Shown: positions 54,259-63,774 of the stretch, piece after piece | Layout: the number at the start of each line of letters is the position of its first letter | Position numbering within the stretch: position 1 is the stretch's first letter | NCBI RefSeq assembly: GCF_001274535.1 | Contig: NZ_CP012410.1 | Location: 1,709,126-1,773,125, forward strand | Reading direction: 5' to 3' | Source: Leptotrichia sp. oral taxon 212 | GTDB taxonomy: Bacteria; Fusobacteriota; Fusobacteriia; Fusobacteriales; Leptotrichiaceae | Length of the DNA: 64,000 nt | Made by a program: the position numbers and the translations under genes | Notes under the pieces: model-generated | Database searches by the model: none | Told to the model about the DNA's origin: nothing | The model's input: only the letters and a program-made list of their open reading frames with translations

Positions 54259-55305
54259 CTATTTAGGTGATACTAAAATCTTAACTTGACTTTTCTCTTT
54301 TACAAGAGCATTAAATCCTTCTTCGACTATATCTTCCAATTTAATTCTTTTAGTTACCAGAATATCTTTAGAGAAATATCCTTTTCCCATTAATTCAAGA
54401 ACTTTAGGGAATACGTCACGATAAGCGATAACTCCTTTCATTGTTTTTTCCTGAATTACTATTTCATTTGGATGAATTGTTGCAGGCTGTTCCCAGATAC
54501 TTACTACTACAAGTTCCCCACCTTTTTCTGCAGCTTCAAGCGATTGTTGAAGTACTACTGGAACACCTGTTACTTCAAATGACACATTTACTCCACCACC
54601 AGTTTGTCTTCTGATTGATTCCACAGCATCTTCTTTAGAAGGATCCACTACTATCGCTCCTAATTCTTTTGCTTTTGCCTGACGTTCAGGTGATAATTCC
54701 ACTGCAAATATTCTTGATGCCCCTGCCGCTCTTAATGCATCTATAACTAATAATCCTATAGGACCACAACCAAATACAGCCGCAGTATCTCCAGCCTGTA
54801 TTCTACTCTGTCTTACTGCATACAGACCAACTGCTGCAGGTTCTGTTAAAGCTCCCTGTTCAAAATCTACATTATCCGGCAATTTATGAGCCTGATCTTC
54901 ATTTACAACAACATATTCAGAGAATCCTCCTCCTCCTCCGGCTAAACCTATGAAGTTCAAATTAGAATCAAGGTTATATTTTCCTTTTAATCCATCTTTT
55001 GCGTGAATAGGTTCTACAGTAACTCTATCCCCTACTTTAAATTTAGTTATTTCAGGACCGACTTCCACAACTTCACCAGAAAATTCATGTCCCATAACTA
55101 ATGGTGCTTTTTCACCTGTATATGGATGCGGTTTATCTACAGGAATAAAAATAGGTCCTCCCAAATATTCATGGAGATCACTTCCACAGATTCCGCAGTA
55201 CTTTACTTCAATTTTAATTTGATTTGCTTTTGGTTGAGGTATTTCCAGTTCTTCAACCCTTACATCTTTTCTGTTGTGCCATCTGGCTGCTTTCATTTTT
55301 GCCAT
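54259..55305 (-). CDS. Zinc-type alcohol dehydrogenase, (R,R)-butanediol dehydrogenase-like
   Basis: 348 residues, medium-chain dehydrogenase family. Catalytic zinc and proton-relay region CGICGSDLHEYLGGP is near residue 37 and GHEFSGEV near 73; the NAD motif is GCGPIGLLVIDALRA near 180. The segment NFIGLAGGGGGFSEYV is diagnostic of butanediol dehydrogenases, which interconvert acetoin and 2,3-butanediol. The usual structural-zinc loop with four cysteines is replaced by EPIHAKDGLKGKYNLD, shorter and cysteine-free. Convergent with hydE. Confidence 0.82.
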   Translation of the reverse strand: MAKMKAARWHNRKDVRVEELEIPQPKANQIKIEVKYCGICGSDLHEYLGGPIFIPVDKPHPYTGEKAPLVMGHEFSGEVVEVGPEITKFKVGDRVTVEPIHAKDGLKGKYNLDSNLNFIGLAGGGGGFSEYVVVNEDQAHKLPDNVDFEQGALTEPAAVGLYAVRQSRIQAGDTAAVFGCGPIGLLVIDALRAAGASRIFAVELSPERQAKAKELGAIVVDPSKEDAVESIRRQTGGGVNVSFEVTGVPVVLQQSLEAAEKGGELVVVSIWEQPATIHPNEIVIQEKTMKGVIAYRDVFPKVLELMGKGYFSKDILVTKRIKLEDIVEEGFNALVKEKSQVKILVSPK

Positions 55306-55452
55306 TTACATCGCCTCCTACATTATTTCTATAATATTATACTCCTATTTTTATTTATTTCAATAGAAAAATTGAAATTTTATAAAGTTATATTTTTCAT
55401 TAATTTCAGTACTTTAACTATATCCTGACATAAATATGCAGCTGCATTCTAA

Positions 55453-56031
55453 TTAAAAACTATCTACCGTTTTTTGCTGTTCTTCTGTAAGAATATTACG
55501 TATTTTTTCATTTCTCTCTATTCTAAGTCTGTTAAATTCTCTTGAAAAATCATCTTCAGATAAAAATTTTCCCTTCAGTTTTCCAACTTCTCTTTTAAAA
55601 TCCCTGTCGTATTTCAAAATATCTGCCTTCTGCTCATTCTTTAATTCCAGATTATCCAGCAAGTTTTTAATTTTATCATTTTTTTCTTCAAATTTGATTT
55701 TTTTACTGTTTATATAGTCATTGTAAAGTAAAAGCTGATCATATGATAAAATTTTTGCTATTTCATCATATCTTTTTCTTTCCACTTCAGCCAGTTTTTC
55801 TTTCTTCGTTTCATATTTTTTAAGTATTCCGTTTACACCTTCAGCATTTTTCTGATATCTGTCAAATACTTTTGAAAGCTGCCTCTGCTGTTGCGAAGTT
55901 GCTTTAACAGCCTTGTAAACTTCTGCTTTTGAAATTTTTACAGTATAGACTTTCTGATAATAGTCTTCATATGAATACAGAAAACTGTTTATACTTAAAG
56001 TCAATGCAAATAAAAATAGTATTTTTTTCAT
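55453..56031 (-). CDS. Spy/LTXXQ-like periplasmic protein
   Basis: About 192 residues. A signal peptide (MKKILFLFALTLSINSFLYS) is followed by a fully helical, charged mature region with Lys/Glu-rich coiled-coil potential. ILTEEQQKTVDSF at the end and similar motifs (ILSYDQLLLYN, LELKNEQKADIL) recall the LTxxQ repeats of Spy/CpxP chaperones. Function is inferred only at that level. ATG 56031 with GAGG 6 nt upstream is preferred over 56043. Confidence 0.65.
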   Translation of the reverse strand: MKKILFLFALTLSINSFLYSYEDYYQKVYTVKISKAEVYKAVKATSQQQRQLSKVFDRYQKNAEGVNGILKKYETKKEKLAEVERKRYDEIAKILSYDQLLLYNDYINSKKIKFEEKNDKIKNLLDNLELKNEQKADILKYDRDFKREVGKLKGKFLSEDDFSREFNRLRIERNEKIRNILTEEQQKTVDSF

Positions 56032-56080
56032 AAATCGCCTCATTAATAATAATTTTTTATTATTATAACATTTTTTTCAG

Positions 56081-57553
56081 TTAATTTGTAGAGTTATAAT
56101 TTGGAGCTTCCTTTGTAATTATGACATCATGTGGATGGCTTTCCTTCAATCCTGCATTTGTTATTCTTACAAATTTTCCATTTTCTTTTAAATCTTTAAC
56201 TGTCGGTGTTCCGCAATATCCCATTCCCGATCTCAATCCACCACACATCTGATATACTGTATCCTTTAATGCTCCTTTAAATGGAACCATTGATTCTATT
56301 CCTTCAGGAACTAATTTTTCTGTTGCAGATTCAAGCTGGAAATATCTGTCGCTGCTTCCTCTTTTCATTGCCGCAAGTGATCCCATTCCGGCATATGTCT
56401 TATATTTTCTTCCATTATAAAGAATTTCTTCTCCAGGTGCCTCCTGAGTACCTGCCAGAACTCCTCCAAGCATTACACAGTCTGCTCCTGCAGCTATTGC
56501 CTTTACTATATCCCCTGAAAGCTTTATTCCTCCGTCTGCAATTAATCCTATACCTTTTTCCTTACACACATCTGCCACTTCCATTACAGCTGTAATTTGT
56601 GGAACTCCAACTCCTGCCACGACTCTTGTAGTACATATTGATCCTGGACCAACTCCTACTTTTACTGCATTTACCCCTGCATCTATCAGTGCAAGTGCAG
56701 CTTCCTTTGTAACTATATTTCCACCAATCAGGTCAAGTTCAGGAAATTCTCTTCTTATTTCCTTTATTCTTTCTACTACTCCTCTTGAATGTCCATGTGC
56801 TGAATCCACAGTTACTATATCAACTCCTGCATCTACAAGAGCCTGTATTCTTTTTATAGTATCATTTCCAATTCCTACAGCCGCTCCGACTCTCAACCTT
56901 CCGTGAGAATCTTTACACGCATTCGGATAATTTATTATATTATCAATATCCTTTATTGTAATAAGACCTTTCAGTTTATCTCCTTCTACAATTGGAAGTT
57001 TTTCTATTCTATGTTCAAGAAGAATTGATTTTGCTTCTTCAAGAGTAGTTCCTACAGGTGCTGTTATAAGATTTTCCTTTGTCATTATTTCTGTAACTTT
57101 CATTGAAAAATCTTCCCTATATTTTAAATCCCTGTTAGTTATTATTCCTTTTAAGTTACGATCTTTATCTACAATAGGAAGTCCTGAAATTTTGTATTCC
57201 TTCATCAGATTATTTGCTTCCTGCAATATTGCATTTTCCCCTAAAGTTATCGGATTAGTAATCATACCACTTTCATACCTTTTTACTTTTTGAACTTCCT
57301 CAGCCTGTCTTTCAATAGTCATATTCTTATGAATAAAACCTATTCCACCTTCTCTTGCTATCGCTATGGCAAGAACAGCTTCAGTTACTGTATCCATTGC
57401 AGCACTCATAATTGGAATGTTCAGTTCCAGTTTATCTGTAACCTTTGTTTTTAATGACACTTCATGAGGTAATACTTCAGATGCCTGAGGAATTAATAAC
57501 ACATCATCAAATGTCAGACCTTCAGAAATTACAATCTTGTCTTTTTGACTCAT
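56081..57553 (-). CDS. guaB: Inosine-5'-monophosphate dehydrogenase
   Basis: Rate-limiting step of guanine nucleotide synthesis (IMP to XMP). TIM barrel with the catalytic cysteine in [13 protein letters not shown] near residue 303, [19 protein letters not shown] near 340, and the flap region [17 protein letters not shown] near 390. Two CBS domains occupy about 93-205. 490 residues, full length. Ribosome site AAGGAGG; promoter at 57640-57668. Divergent from the YitT-type gene. Confidence 0.98.
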   Translation of the reverse strand: MSQKDKIVISEGLTFDDVLLIPQASEVLPHEVSLKTKVTDKLELNIPIMSAAMDTVTEAVLAIAIAREGGIGFIHKNMTIERQAEEVQKVKRYESGMITNPITLGENAILQEANNLMKEYKISGLPIVDKDRNLKGIITNRDLKYREDFSMKVTEIMTKENLITAPVGTTLEEAKSILLEHRIEKLPIVEGDKLKGLITIKDIDNIINYPNACKDSHGRLRVGAAVGIGNDTIKRIQALVDAGVDIVTVDSAHGHSRGVVERIKEIRREFPELDLIGGNIVTKEAALALIDAGVNAVKVGVGPGSICTTRVVAGVGVPQITAVMEVADVCKEKGIGLIADGGIKLSGDIVKAIAAGADCVMLGGVLAGTQEAPGEEILYNGRKYKTYAGMGSLAAMKRGSSDRYFQLESATEKLVPEGIESMVPFKGALKDTVYQMCGGLRSGMGYCGTPTVKDLKENGKFVRITNAGLKESHPHDVIITKEAPNYNSTN

Positions 57554-57639
57554 TTCAAAATCCTCCTTCTTTTTCTTTTATTTTTAATTGATAAATATTT
57601 TTAACATGAATTAAAAAAATACACTGATTTGTTTATAAA

Positions 57640-57668
57640 ATTATATTATTCTATCACAATTTTATCAA
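57640..57668 (-). promoter_or_regulatory. Promoter of guaB
   Basis: Minus strand: TTGATA (57663-57668), 17-bp spacer, TATAAT (57640-57645), about 90 bp upstream of the guaB ATG. Confidence 0.7.
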
Positions 57669-57762
57669 TATTTCCAATTATTTTTCCAATATTTCCTATT
57701 CATTTTTTTTATACTTTTCCTGTAATAATTTTTATCAAAGTTATAATTAAAGTAAATTTATC

Positions 57763-57791
57763 TTGACATTAATAACACAAATCATTATAAT
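57763..57791 (+). promoter_or_regulatory. Consensus promoter of the YitT-type gene
   Basis: Plus strand: TTGACA (57763-57768), 17-bp spacer, TATAAT (57786-57791). Both hexamers match consensus exactly; 42 bp before the ATG. Confidence 0.8.
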
Positions 57792-57833
57792 AAATCAGAA
57801 TAATTTTATATAAATAGGAGCTTCGAGAATAAA

Positions 57834-58688
57834 ATGAAATACAACGTTATAAAAACTACAAAAGAATACTCCATTATAGCACTTGGTGTATTTATAATGG
57901 CAGTCGGACTGCAATTTTTCTTTTTCCCTAATAAAATAGCCAGCGGAGGGATTACAGGATTTGCACTTATTATAACTCACATGTTTAACATACCGAGCAG
58001 TATTATTGTCACAATTGGTAATGTTATATTATTTTCCATGGCATTTGTAATGATAAGCGGACAGTTTGGAATAAAGAGCATTTATGCTACTATACTTTTA
58101 TCACTTTTTTTAGGATTATTTGAAAAATTTACTCCTAACTATGCCTTCACAGATGATTTAATATTAGCAACTATATTTGGAAGTGTTTTTACAGCAGTTG
58201 GAGTTGCAATGATTTACATGTTTGAAGCCTCAACCGGAGGAACTTCAATAATTGGAAAAATTATCCAGAAATATTTCCACATAGGATATGGAATGTCTAA
58301 TTTTCTGGCAGATGCCACTGTCACAGCCCTAGCCATGTTTTCTTTCGGTATTGAACTGGCACTTGTAGGTTTACTGAGTGTTTACTTTACAGGTTTTCTG
58401 ACTGACAAACTTATTGATGGATTTAACTCCAGTAAGCAAGTTATGGTGATAACATCACAGAAAGAGCTTGTTATAGAATATATTCTGAAAGACTTTGACA
58501 GAGGATGTACAATACTTAAAGCAATTGGAGGATATTCAGGTGCTGAAAGAGATATTTTACTTGTAATACTTGATAGAAGACAGTTCATATCATTAAGAAA
58601 ATTTTTAAAGGAAAATGATCCTCGTGCTTTTGTAACAGTTACAGAAACTTCAAAAGTTTTTGGAGAAGGATTTAATCAGCTGCATTAG
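57834..58688 (+). CDS. YitT family membrane protein (DUF161 + DUF2179)
   Basis: 284 residues with five N-terminal helices (about 13-200) starting with ALGVFIMAVGLQFFFFPNKI and the conserved ASGGITGFALI, then EASTGGTSIIGKII, and a C-terminal soluble domain with DFDRGCTILKAIGGYSGAERDI, the DUF2179 part. Role is unknown; some relatives are proposed to be transporters or regulators. Strong consensus promoter and GGAG site suggest high expression. Confidence 0.88.
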   Translation: MKYNVIKTTKEYSIIALGVFIMAVGLQFFFFPNKIASGGITGFALIITHMFNIPSSIIVTIGNVILFSMAFVMISGQFGIKSIYATILLSLFLGLFEKFTPNYAFTDDLILATIFGSVFTAVGVAMIYMFEASTGGTSIIGKIIQKYFHIGYGMSNFLADATVTALAMFSFGIELALVGLLSVYFTGFLTDKLIDGFNSSKQVMVITSQKELVIEYILKDFDRGCTILKAIGGYSGAERDILLVILDRRQFISLRKFLKENDPRAFVTVTETSKVFGEGFNQLH

Positions 58689-58706
58689 AAATTAATAATA
58701 TCAAAC

Positions 58707-58875
58707 AAAAAAATAATAGTTATTCATTTATCAAAATTTTACTCATATAAAACATTTATTCATTAAGAAAAAATTATAAACTCGCTTTAAAAAACTCAGA
58801 CAATAATTTTTTCTACGACTCATTTTCTGTTTTATATTGTAAAATTGTTTAATAATTCATAACTATTATTTTTTT
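58707..58875. repeat. Long imperfect palindrome, MITE-like element copy 2
   Basis: AAAAAAATAATAGTTAT (58707-58723) has an exact 17-bp inverted partner at 58859-58875, and the interior folds further: AAAATTTTAC...ATATAAAACA on the left against TGTTTTATATTGTAAAAT on the right. It is collinear with the 15349-15569 palindrome (read on its minus strand), sharing ATTCATTAAGAAAAAAT (58758-58774) and AAAATTTTACTCAT. It lies between convergent genes and may end both transcripts. No protein is encoded. Confidence 0.75.
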
Positions 58876-58910
58876 ATTTTACATTATCACCTTGTAATTA
58901 GTACAAAAAT

Positions 58911-60140
58911 TTATCCTTTTTTCTCATTTAACTTTATTATTTCGATAATTGTATCTGTTGCCTTTATCATACTTTCAAGTGCAACAAATTCATATTTCCC
59001 ATGGAAATTTTCTCCTCCTGCAAATATATTAGGCGTAGGCAGTCCCATAAATGAAATTTTTGACCCGTCAGTACCACCACGGATAGCTTTTATAATAGGT
59101 TTAATCCCAAGATTTTCCATAGCTTCCCTTGCTATTTCCACTATATTCATGTGATTTTTTATAATTTCCCCCATATTATAATACTCATCCTTCAGAGTTA
59201 CTTCAACTGTTCCTTTTCCATATTTTTCATTTATTTTCTTAGCTGCATCTTCTGCAAATTTTTTCTTCGCAAGGAACTTTTCCTTGTCATGATCTCTTAG
59301 AATATATGACATTTCAGCATCTTCAACAGTTGTTTTCATTTTCTGAAGAAGATAGAACCCTTCATATCCTTCTGTTTTTTCAGGCACTTCATCCGCAGGA
59401 AACAGTGCAGCCAGTTCCACTGCAATTGTATTCGCATTTACCATTTTTCCTTTAGCGGTTCCAGGGTGCACGCTTTTCCCCTTTATTTTAAAAGTAGCTT
59501 CTGCCGCATTAAAACTTTCATATTCCAGTTCACCTACAGGGCCTCCATCCATTGTATAGGCAAAGTCCGCATTAAATTCTTTAACATTAAAGTTATCTGC
59601 CCCTCTTCCTATTTCCTCATCAGGCCCAAATGCTACCTTCACTTCACCATGTTTAATTTCCGGATGATTTTTGAGATATTTTACTGCCTCTATAATTTCC
59701 ACAATTCCAGATTTATCATCTGCACCAAGAAGTGTAGTTCCATCTGTTGTAATAAGTGTCTTTCCTATATAATTTTTAAGGTTCGGAAAATCATTTACAT
59801 ACATTGTTATTCCTAAATCCTTATTTAATACAATGTCTTTTCCATCATAATTTTCAATTATCTGAGGATTTACATTTACAGCATTAAAATCGGCTGTATC
59901 CATATGGGCAATAAACCCTATTACAGGAACTTTTTTATCTGTATTTGATGGCAATGTACCGTTTACAAAACATGCATCATTTATAAATACATTTTCAAGT
60001 CCTATTTCTTCCAGTTCCGCCTTCAGCATTTTCGCAAATTCCACCTGTGTCTGTGTTGTAGGTATTGTCTGACTTTCCTCGTCTGATCTTGTTTCAATTT
60101 TTACATACTTTAAAAATCTTTCTTTTAATGTATCATACAT
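58911..60140 (-). CDS. pepT: Peptidase T
   Basis: Zinc aminotripeptidase of the M20 family. Metal and catalytic residues are in FIAHMDTADF near residue 80, LLGADDKSGIVEI near 140, AFGPDEEIGRGAD near 170 and TMDGGPVGELEYE near 190; the late IRGGTDGSKISFMGLPTPN and GGENFHGKYEF segments complete the site. 409 residues, full length. Cytosolic peptide use. 23 bp downstream of a GNAT gene, likely cotranscribed. Confidence 0.97.
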   Translation of the reverse strand: MYDTLKERFLKYVKIETRSDEESQTIPTTQTQVEFAKMLKAELEEIGLENVFINDACFVNGTLPSNTDKKVPVIGFIAHMDTADFNAVNVNPQIIENYDGKDIVLNKDLGITMYVNDFPNLKNYIGKTLITTDGTTLLGADDKSGIVEIIEAVKYLKNHPEIKHGEVKVAFGPDEEIGRGADNFNVKEFNADFAYTMDGGPVGELEYESFNAAEATFKIKGKSVHPGTAKGKMVNANTIAVELAALFPADEVPEKTEGYEGFYLLQKMKTTVEDAEMSYILRDHDKEKFLAKKKFAEDAAKKINEKYGKGTVEVTLKDEYYNMGEIIKNHMNIVEIAREAMENLGIKPIIKAIRGGTDGSKISFMGLPTPNIFAGGENFHGKYEFVALESMIKATDTIIEIIKLNEKKG

Positions 60141-60163
60141 TTCAATTTCCTGCCTTTCTTTAT

Positions 60164-60652
60164 TTAAAGATTAATTTTATATACACAATGTCCATTATTC
60201 GTTTCTATTAGTTTTCCGCCATTATCCTCTATAACCTTCTGTGAGGGTATATTACTTTCATTGCAAGTAATTATTATATACTTATGATTTTTAAACAATG
60301 CAAGAGCATTTTTTAATATCTTTTTTCCATATCCCTTATTTCTATAGTCTTTTCCAACAAAATATCCTATATTTCCACCTATTTTTTTTAAATTTTCATT
60401 TAAAGTCTCTCTAATTTTAACTATTCCTATTATTTTTTCATTTATTTCTACCCAGTAAACTTTTTGTGGAACTCTTCCAAAATCTGGATTTTCACTATCT
60501 TTAATAAATTTATTCAAGAGTTTTTCAAATTCTTTTATATTCTTGGGAATTTTCATCTGAAACCCATTTATATTTTCACTTTCAAGACTTTGCAAAAAAA
60601 AGAGCTCTCTTTCTCCATCTTTTAATGAAGTTTGCCTAAAACTTATTTGCAT
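60164..60652 (-). CDS. GNAT family acetyltransferase
   Basis: 162 residues. GNIGYFVGKDYRNKGYGKKIL near residue 95 contains the acetyl-CoA-binding V-x(n)-R-x-x-G-x-G loop, and CNESNIPSQKVIEDNGGKLI is typical of strand 6 and the following helix. Substrate unknown. The promoter at 60678-60706 is good. The ribosome site is GAGGGGGGG, a run of seven G (60659-60665) 5-6 nt before the ATG, which could vary in length. Confidence 0.85.
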   Translation of the reverse strand: MQISFRQTSLKDGERELFFLQSLESENINGFQMKIPKNIKEFEKLLNKFIKDSENPDFGRVPQKVYWVEINEKIIGIVKIRETLNENLKKIGGNIGYFVGKDYRNKGYGKKILKNALALFKNHKYIIITCNESNIPSQKVIEDNGGKLIETNNGHCVYKINL

Positions 60653-60677
60653 AATAATCCCCCCCTCTTTTACTTTT

Positions 60678-60706
60678 AGTATACCTTATTATACTAATTA
60701 TTTCAA
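60678..60706 (-). promoter_or_regulatory. Promoter of the GNAT-pepT pair
   Basis: Minus strand: TTGAAA (60701-60706), 17-bp spacer, TATACT (60678-60683), about 25 bp upstream of the GNAT ATG. Confidence 0.7.
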
Positions 60707-60743
60707 ATTTATATTTTATGATAAAAAATTAATTAATAAAAAA

Positions 60744-60784
60744 ACTACACCTCCAATCTTTTGTCCAAGATTTTGGATGCAGTA
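60744..60784 (-). terminator. Terminator after the PAP2 gene
   Basis: Minus strand: hairpin built on AATCTT/AAGATT with TCC/GGA and outer ACT/AGT pairs, then TTTTTTTATT. About 60 bp past the PAP2 stop. Confidence 0.65.
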
Positions 60785-60841
60785 CATTTTTTTATATTTT
60801 ATTTATAATTTTTATAGTTACTTTCTATTGCTGATAACTAA

Positions 60842-61516
60842 CTACTTCCTATTATCCAGACTTCGTTTAAATTTTTCTGTTTCCATGTCATAAACAGTCT
60901 TTTTTTGTCTAGCTAATTTTATGTCATTCAACTTCATTCTATTGTATACAATTTTTGCAATAAAATAAGAAATAACAATACTTGCAATAACATCTGTAGT
61001 CCAATGGTATACTAAATAAACCCGACTAACTCCCACTAAAAATCCTAAGACAAATAATAATATTTTTATATGTCTATTTTTTATGAGAAGAAAAGATAAA
61101 ATCCAAATTGTTCCCCAGACAGTAATTGTATGTCCTGAAGGAAAAGAGGCATAGTCAGTTTCAAAAAATGAACTATTCTTTATTAACCCGTAAAATTTAT
61201 CTGGACTTACAGTTATTGATGGTCTTGCTCTTCCAAATGAAAACTTCAGTAAATTCACAGCAACTTGAGTTGAAAGCAGAGTAAGAAGTACTCCGACAAT
61301 GTATTTTTTTAAATTACAGGACTTCTCTTTATTGAATAAAAGAAAAGAAACCATTATAGCAATTAATAGTAATTCAAAGTAGCCTTCCCCAAATTTAGTA
61401 ATAAAACGAAAAAAAATTTCAGTATTTTCTGAACAAGAAAAAATAGTGTGTTCAGAAAAACATGATACATGTTTTAAAAAAAAGCTGTCAATAAAATATA
61501 TAAGTTGCAGTAACAT
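60842..61516 (-). CDS. PAP2-type membrane phosphatase
   Basis: 224 residues with about six hydrophobic segments. The three-part PAP2 active site is complete: KFSFGRARPS near residue 88 (K-x6-RP), SFPSGHTITVWG (PSGH) near 120 and SRVYLVYHWTTDVIAS (SR-x5-H-x3-D) near 165. Likely hydrolyses a lipid phosphate such as undecaprenyl pyrophosphate or phosphatidate in the membrane; substrate not resolved. A basic C-terminal tail follows. Monocistronic: terminators on both sides. Confidence 0.92.
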   Translation of the reverse strand: MLLQLIYFIDSFFLKHVSCFSEHTIFSCSENTEIFFRFITKFGEGYFELLLIAIMVSFLLFNKEKSCNLKKYIVGVLLTLLSTQVAVNLLKFSFGRARPSITVSPDKFYGLIKNSSFFETDYASFPSGHTITVWGTIWILSFLLIKNRHIKILLFVLGFLVGVSRVYLVYHWTTDVIASIVISYFIAKIVYNRMKLNDIKLARQKKTVYDMETEKFKRSLDNRK

Positions 61517-61676
61517 TATCCTCTCCTTTATTTATTTTAATTACAGATTATTCAGCACACAATTACACCTGTTTTGTAAAATTTAAAATGTAATATTTAG
61601 CATTTTATGTTATCATACAAAAATGAATATAAAATGAACAGATAAATTATCAAATATGACTTTTAATATTAAAAGT

Positions 61677-61705
61677 AAAAAGACTGAGTTTTCTCAGCCT
61701 TTTTT
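61677..61705 (-). terminator. Terminator after the DUF4153 gene
   Basis: Minus strand: AAAAAGGCTGAG, AAAA loop, CTCAGTCTTTTT (one G-U pair). A run on both sides allows activity in either direction. Confidence 0.8.
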
Positions 61706-61740
61706 GATGATTTTTTATTTTCTATTTATTTTTCCTACTT

Positions 61741-63600
61741 TTATTTCTTCACACTGTAATAAAAATTATAATAATAATTTGTTATCTCAGCTTTCTTATT
61801 TTCTTCTCCACGAACGGAAATCTGTTTCATTTTTATTCTATATTTTACTTTTTCATTTTCTCCGATAAATTCTAAAATATTTTCAGGTACCACCGAATCC
61901 TTTATTTCTTCCTTTGGCTTATTGATTCTTTGCTGTATTTCAGGCTTATTAAGAATTCCCTTCAGAATTTCTGATATTTCAATTTTAATAAGTTCTTCTT
62001 TATTTTCATTATAAACTGAAATATTGTTTTTTGAAATTTTGACAGGATATTTTCCATAATATTCCTTTACAGAATTTTCTTGAAAATTATAACCATCAAG
62101 ACCACTAATTATATATTCGTATCCTTTCACTTCTTCTATATTATTATTTTGATTATTCAACATATTTTCATTTATTACAAAAACTGTAAAATATTCGCTT
62201 GCACTATATTTATACTTATACCATGAATCATCTATTCCGATTTCTTTTTCAAATTCTTCTATCTTTTTATAAGGTTTTCCGTCTTCTTTTCCAAAAGGAT
62301 AAAGATTTCCTACACCATCTTTTCTATCTCTTATTCCTAAAATATAGTTTAATACATCGGTAATTTCATATTTCTGGTTTTCATTCAATCCAGAATTTTT
62401 TACAAGTTTTCCATCTTTTAAAAGTCCATATTTTATAAGTATTCTTTCAAGTCTTTTATTCTGACTCATAATAGTAATTCTTCTGTTGTTGATAGGACTG
62501 AAGACACTGATATATACAACTGCAATCAGAGAAATCAGGATGACACTCAATCTTGCCTTAAAAATACTGCTTACCATACAGAATATAAGCCAGATACCTA
62601 GTAAAACTATAAAATATCTTAATTCAGTCACTCCATACTGCGAAATTCTTTTTGATATTGAAACTATTGAAAGTATCAATAATGGAACTGAAACAAAAGG
62701 AAAATAATTTTTAAATATTTTTGCTACCAGATCCTTTTCTCTCATAGGAGTTACCATTATCATTATAAACAGGCTGAAAATTGTATACCACAGAATCAAA
62801 TGAGATACAAGTCCCTGTGGCCAGCTTTTAGTTATAAGCATTTTTCCAAAATATATGTATAAAATTCCTGTATATATTGTTATCAGTGGTATCACAATAA
62901 AATATATCAAAAATCTGAAAATTTTATGGATTTCATATTCTTCCAGATTTTCATCAACTTTTTTGAGTTTTGAAGCGAAAAATATCATTGCAAAAACGAA
63001 TACCACAAATAGCCATATTTCAATATATATCTGTTCTTTTAATTTTATTAGCGAAAGCCCGTCAACTGTCAGAAAAACTGCAGTCAGTCCCAAAAACAGA
63101 ACCATTGAATATAATATTGTTACAGTTTTATCAACTACAACAGACTGAAAATACTTTTCTTCCTCATCTTTTTTCCCTATAATTGGAACAAGTAAAAAAA
63201 GTAGAAAAAATATTATACCTGTTGCAATTAATTTTTCTATATTATTTAAAATCAAAATACCTGCTTTATCTTTTCCATTCAGATAATAAAATCTATAAAA
63301 AATTATGAAAATAACTGTTATTACTACATTTAAAACTCTTATTATGCATTTATTCTTATCTGAAAGATATTTTTCCCTTATCAGTTCTAATGCTGCAGTC
63401 AAAGGAAGACTCAGTCCTATCAGAGTCAACATCTTATGAATTTCACTTAATAGATTATGATTTTTCATGTCAGAATTTTCTATAACATAAACCGAAAGTA
63501 AAAAAACAATAATTCCACAAAGAATTGTAAGTGGAAATCTTTCAACTCCCTTTTTCATATCAGGTAAAATATTTTTTATTTTCTCTTTTATTTTAGACAT
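61741..63600 (-). CDS. DUF4153 family polytopic membrane protein
   Basis: 619 residues. The opening KKGVERFPLTILCGIIVFLL matches the DUF4153 N-terminus (A/G-V-x-RFP-LT pattern). About twelve helices occupy residues 20-380, then a soluble C-terminal part of about 240 residues with DGVGNLYPFGKEDGKPYKKI and a beta-rich end. DUF4153 function is unknown. It lies 174 bp downstream of pepF with nothing else in the gap. Confidence 0.85.
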   Translation of the reverse strand: MSKIKEKIKNILPDMKKGVERFPLTILCGIIVFLLSVYVIENSDMKNHNLLSEIHKMLTLIGLSLPLTAALELIREKYLSDKNKCIIRVLNVVITVIFIIFYRFYYLNGKDKAGILILNNIEKLIATGIIFFLLFLLVPIIGKKDEEEKYFQSVVVDKTVTILYSMVLFLGLTAVFLTVDGLSLIKLKEQIYIEIWLFVVFVFAMIFFASKLKKVDENLEEYEIHKIFRFLIYFIVIPLITIYTGILYIYFGKMLITKSWPQGLVSHLILWYTIFSLFIMIMVTPMREKDLVAKIFKNYFPFVSVPLLILSIVSISKRISQYGVTELRYFIVLLGIWLIFCMVSSIFKARLSVILISLIAVVYISVFSPINNRRITIMSQNKRLERILIKYGLLKDGKLVKNSGLNENQKYEITDVLNYILGIRDRKDGVGNLYPFGKEDGKPYKKIEEFEKEIGIDDSWYKYKYSASEYFTVFVINENMLNNQNNNIEEVKGYEYIISGLDGYNFQENSVKEYYGKYPVKISKNNISVYNENKEELIKIEISEILKGILNKPEIQQRINKPKEEIKDSVVPENILEFIGENEKVKYRIKMKQISVRGEENKKAEITNYYYNFYYSVKK

Positions 63601-63774
63601 AGAAATTTCTCCTTCCTATTTGTTTTTCATATTCTACTACATTAACCTTAAAGTAAAATGAAAACTCTAATTTTATTTAAAAAATTTCTACTCTAATAAT
63701 TTGGCTGAAAAAATCATATCTAAATATAATTCCTAAATCTCGCAGTTTTTATTTTCTATCTCTTAATCAGCCTC

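Noticed and set aside
56044-56080. TAATAATAA/TTATTATTA hairpin after guaB
   Set aside because: Only A-T pairs and no U tract on the guaB side; not convincing as terminator.
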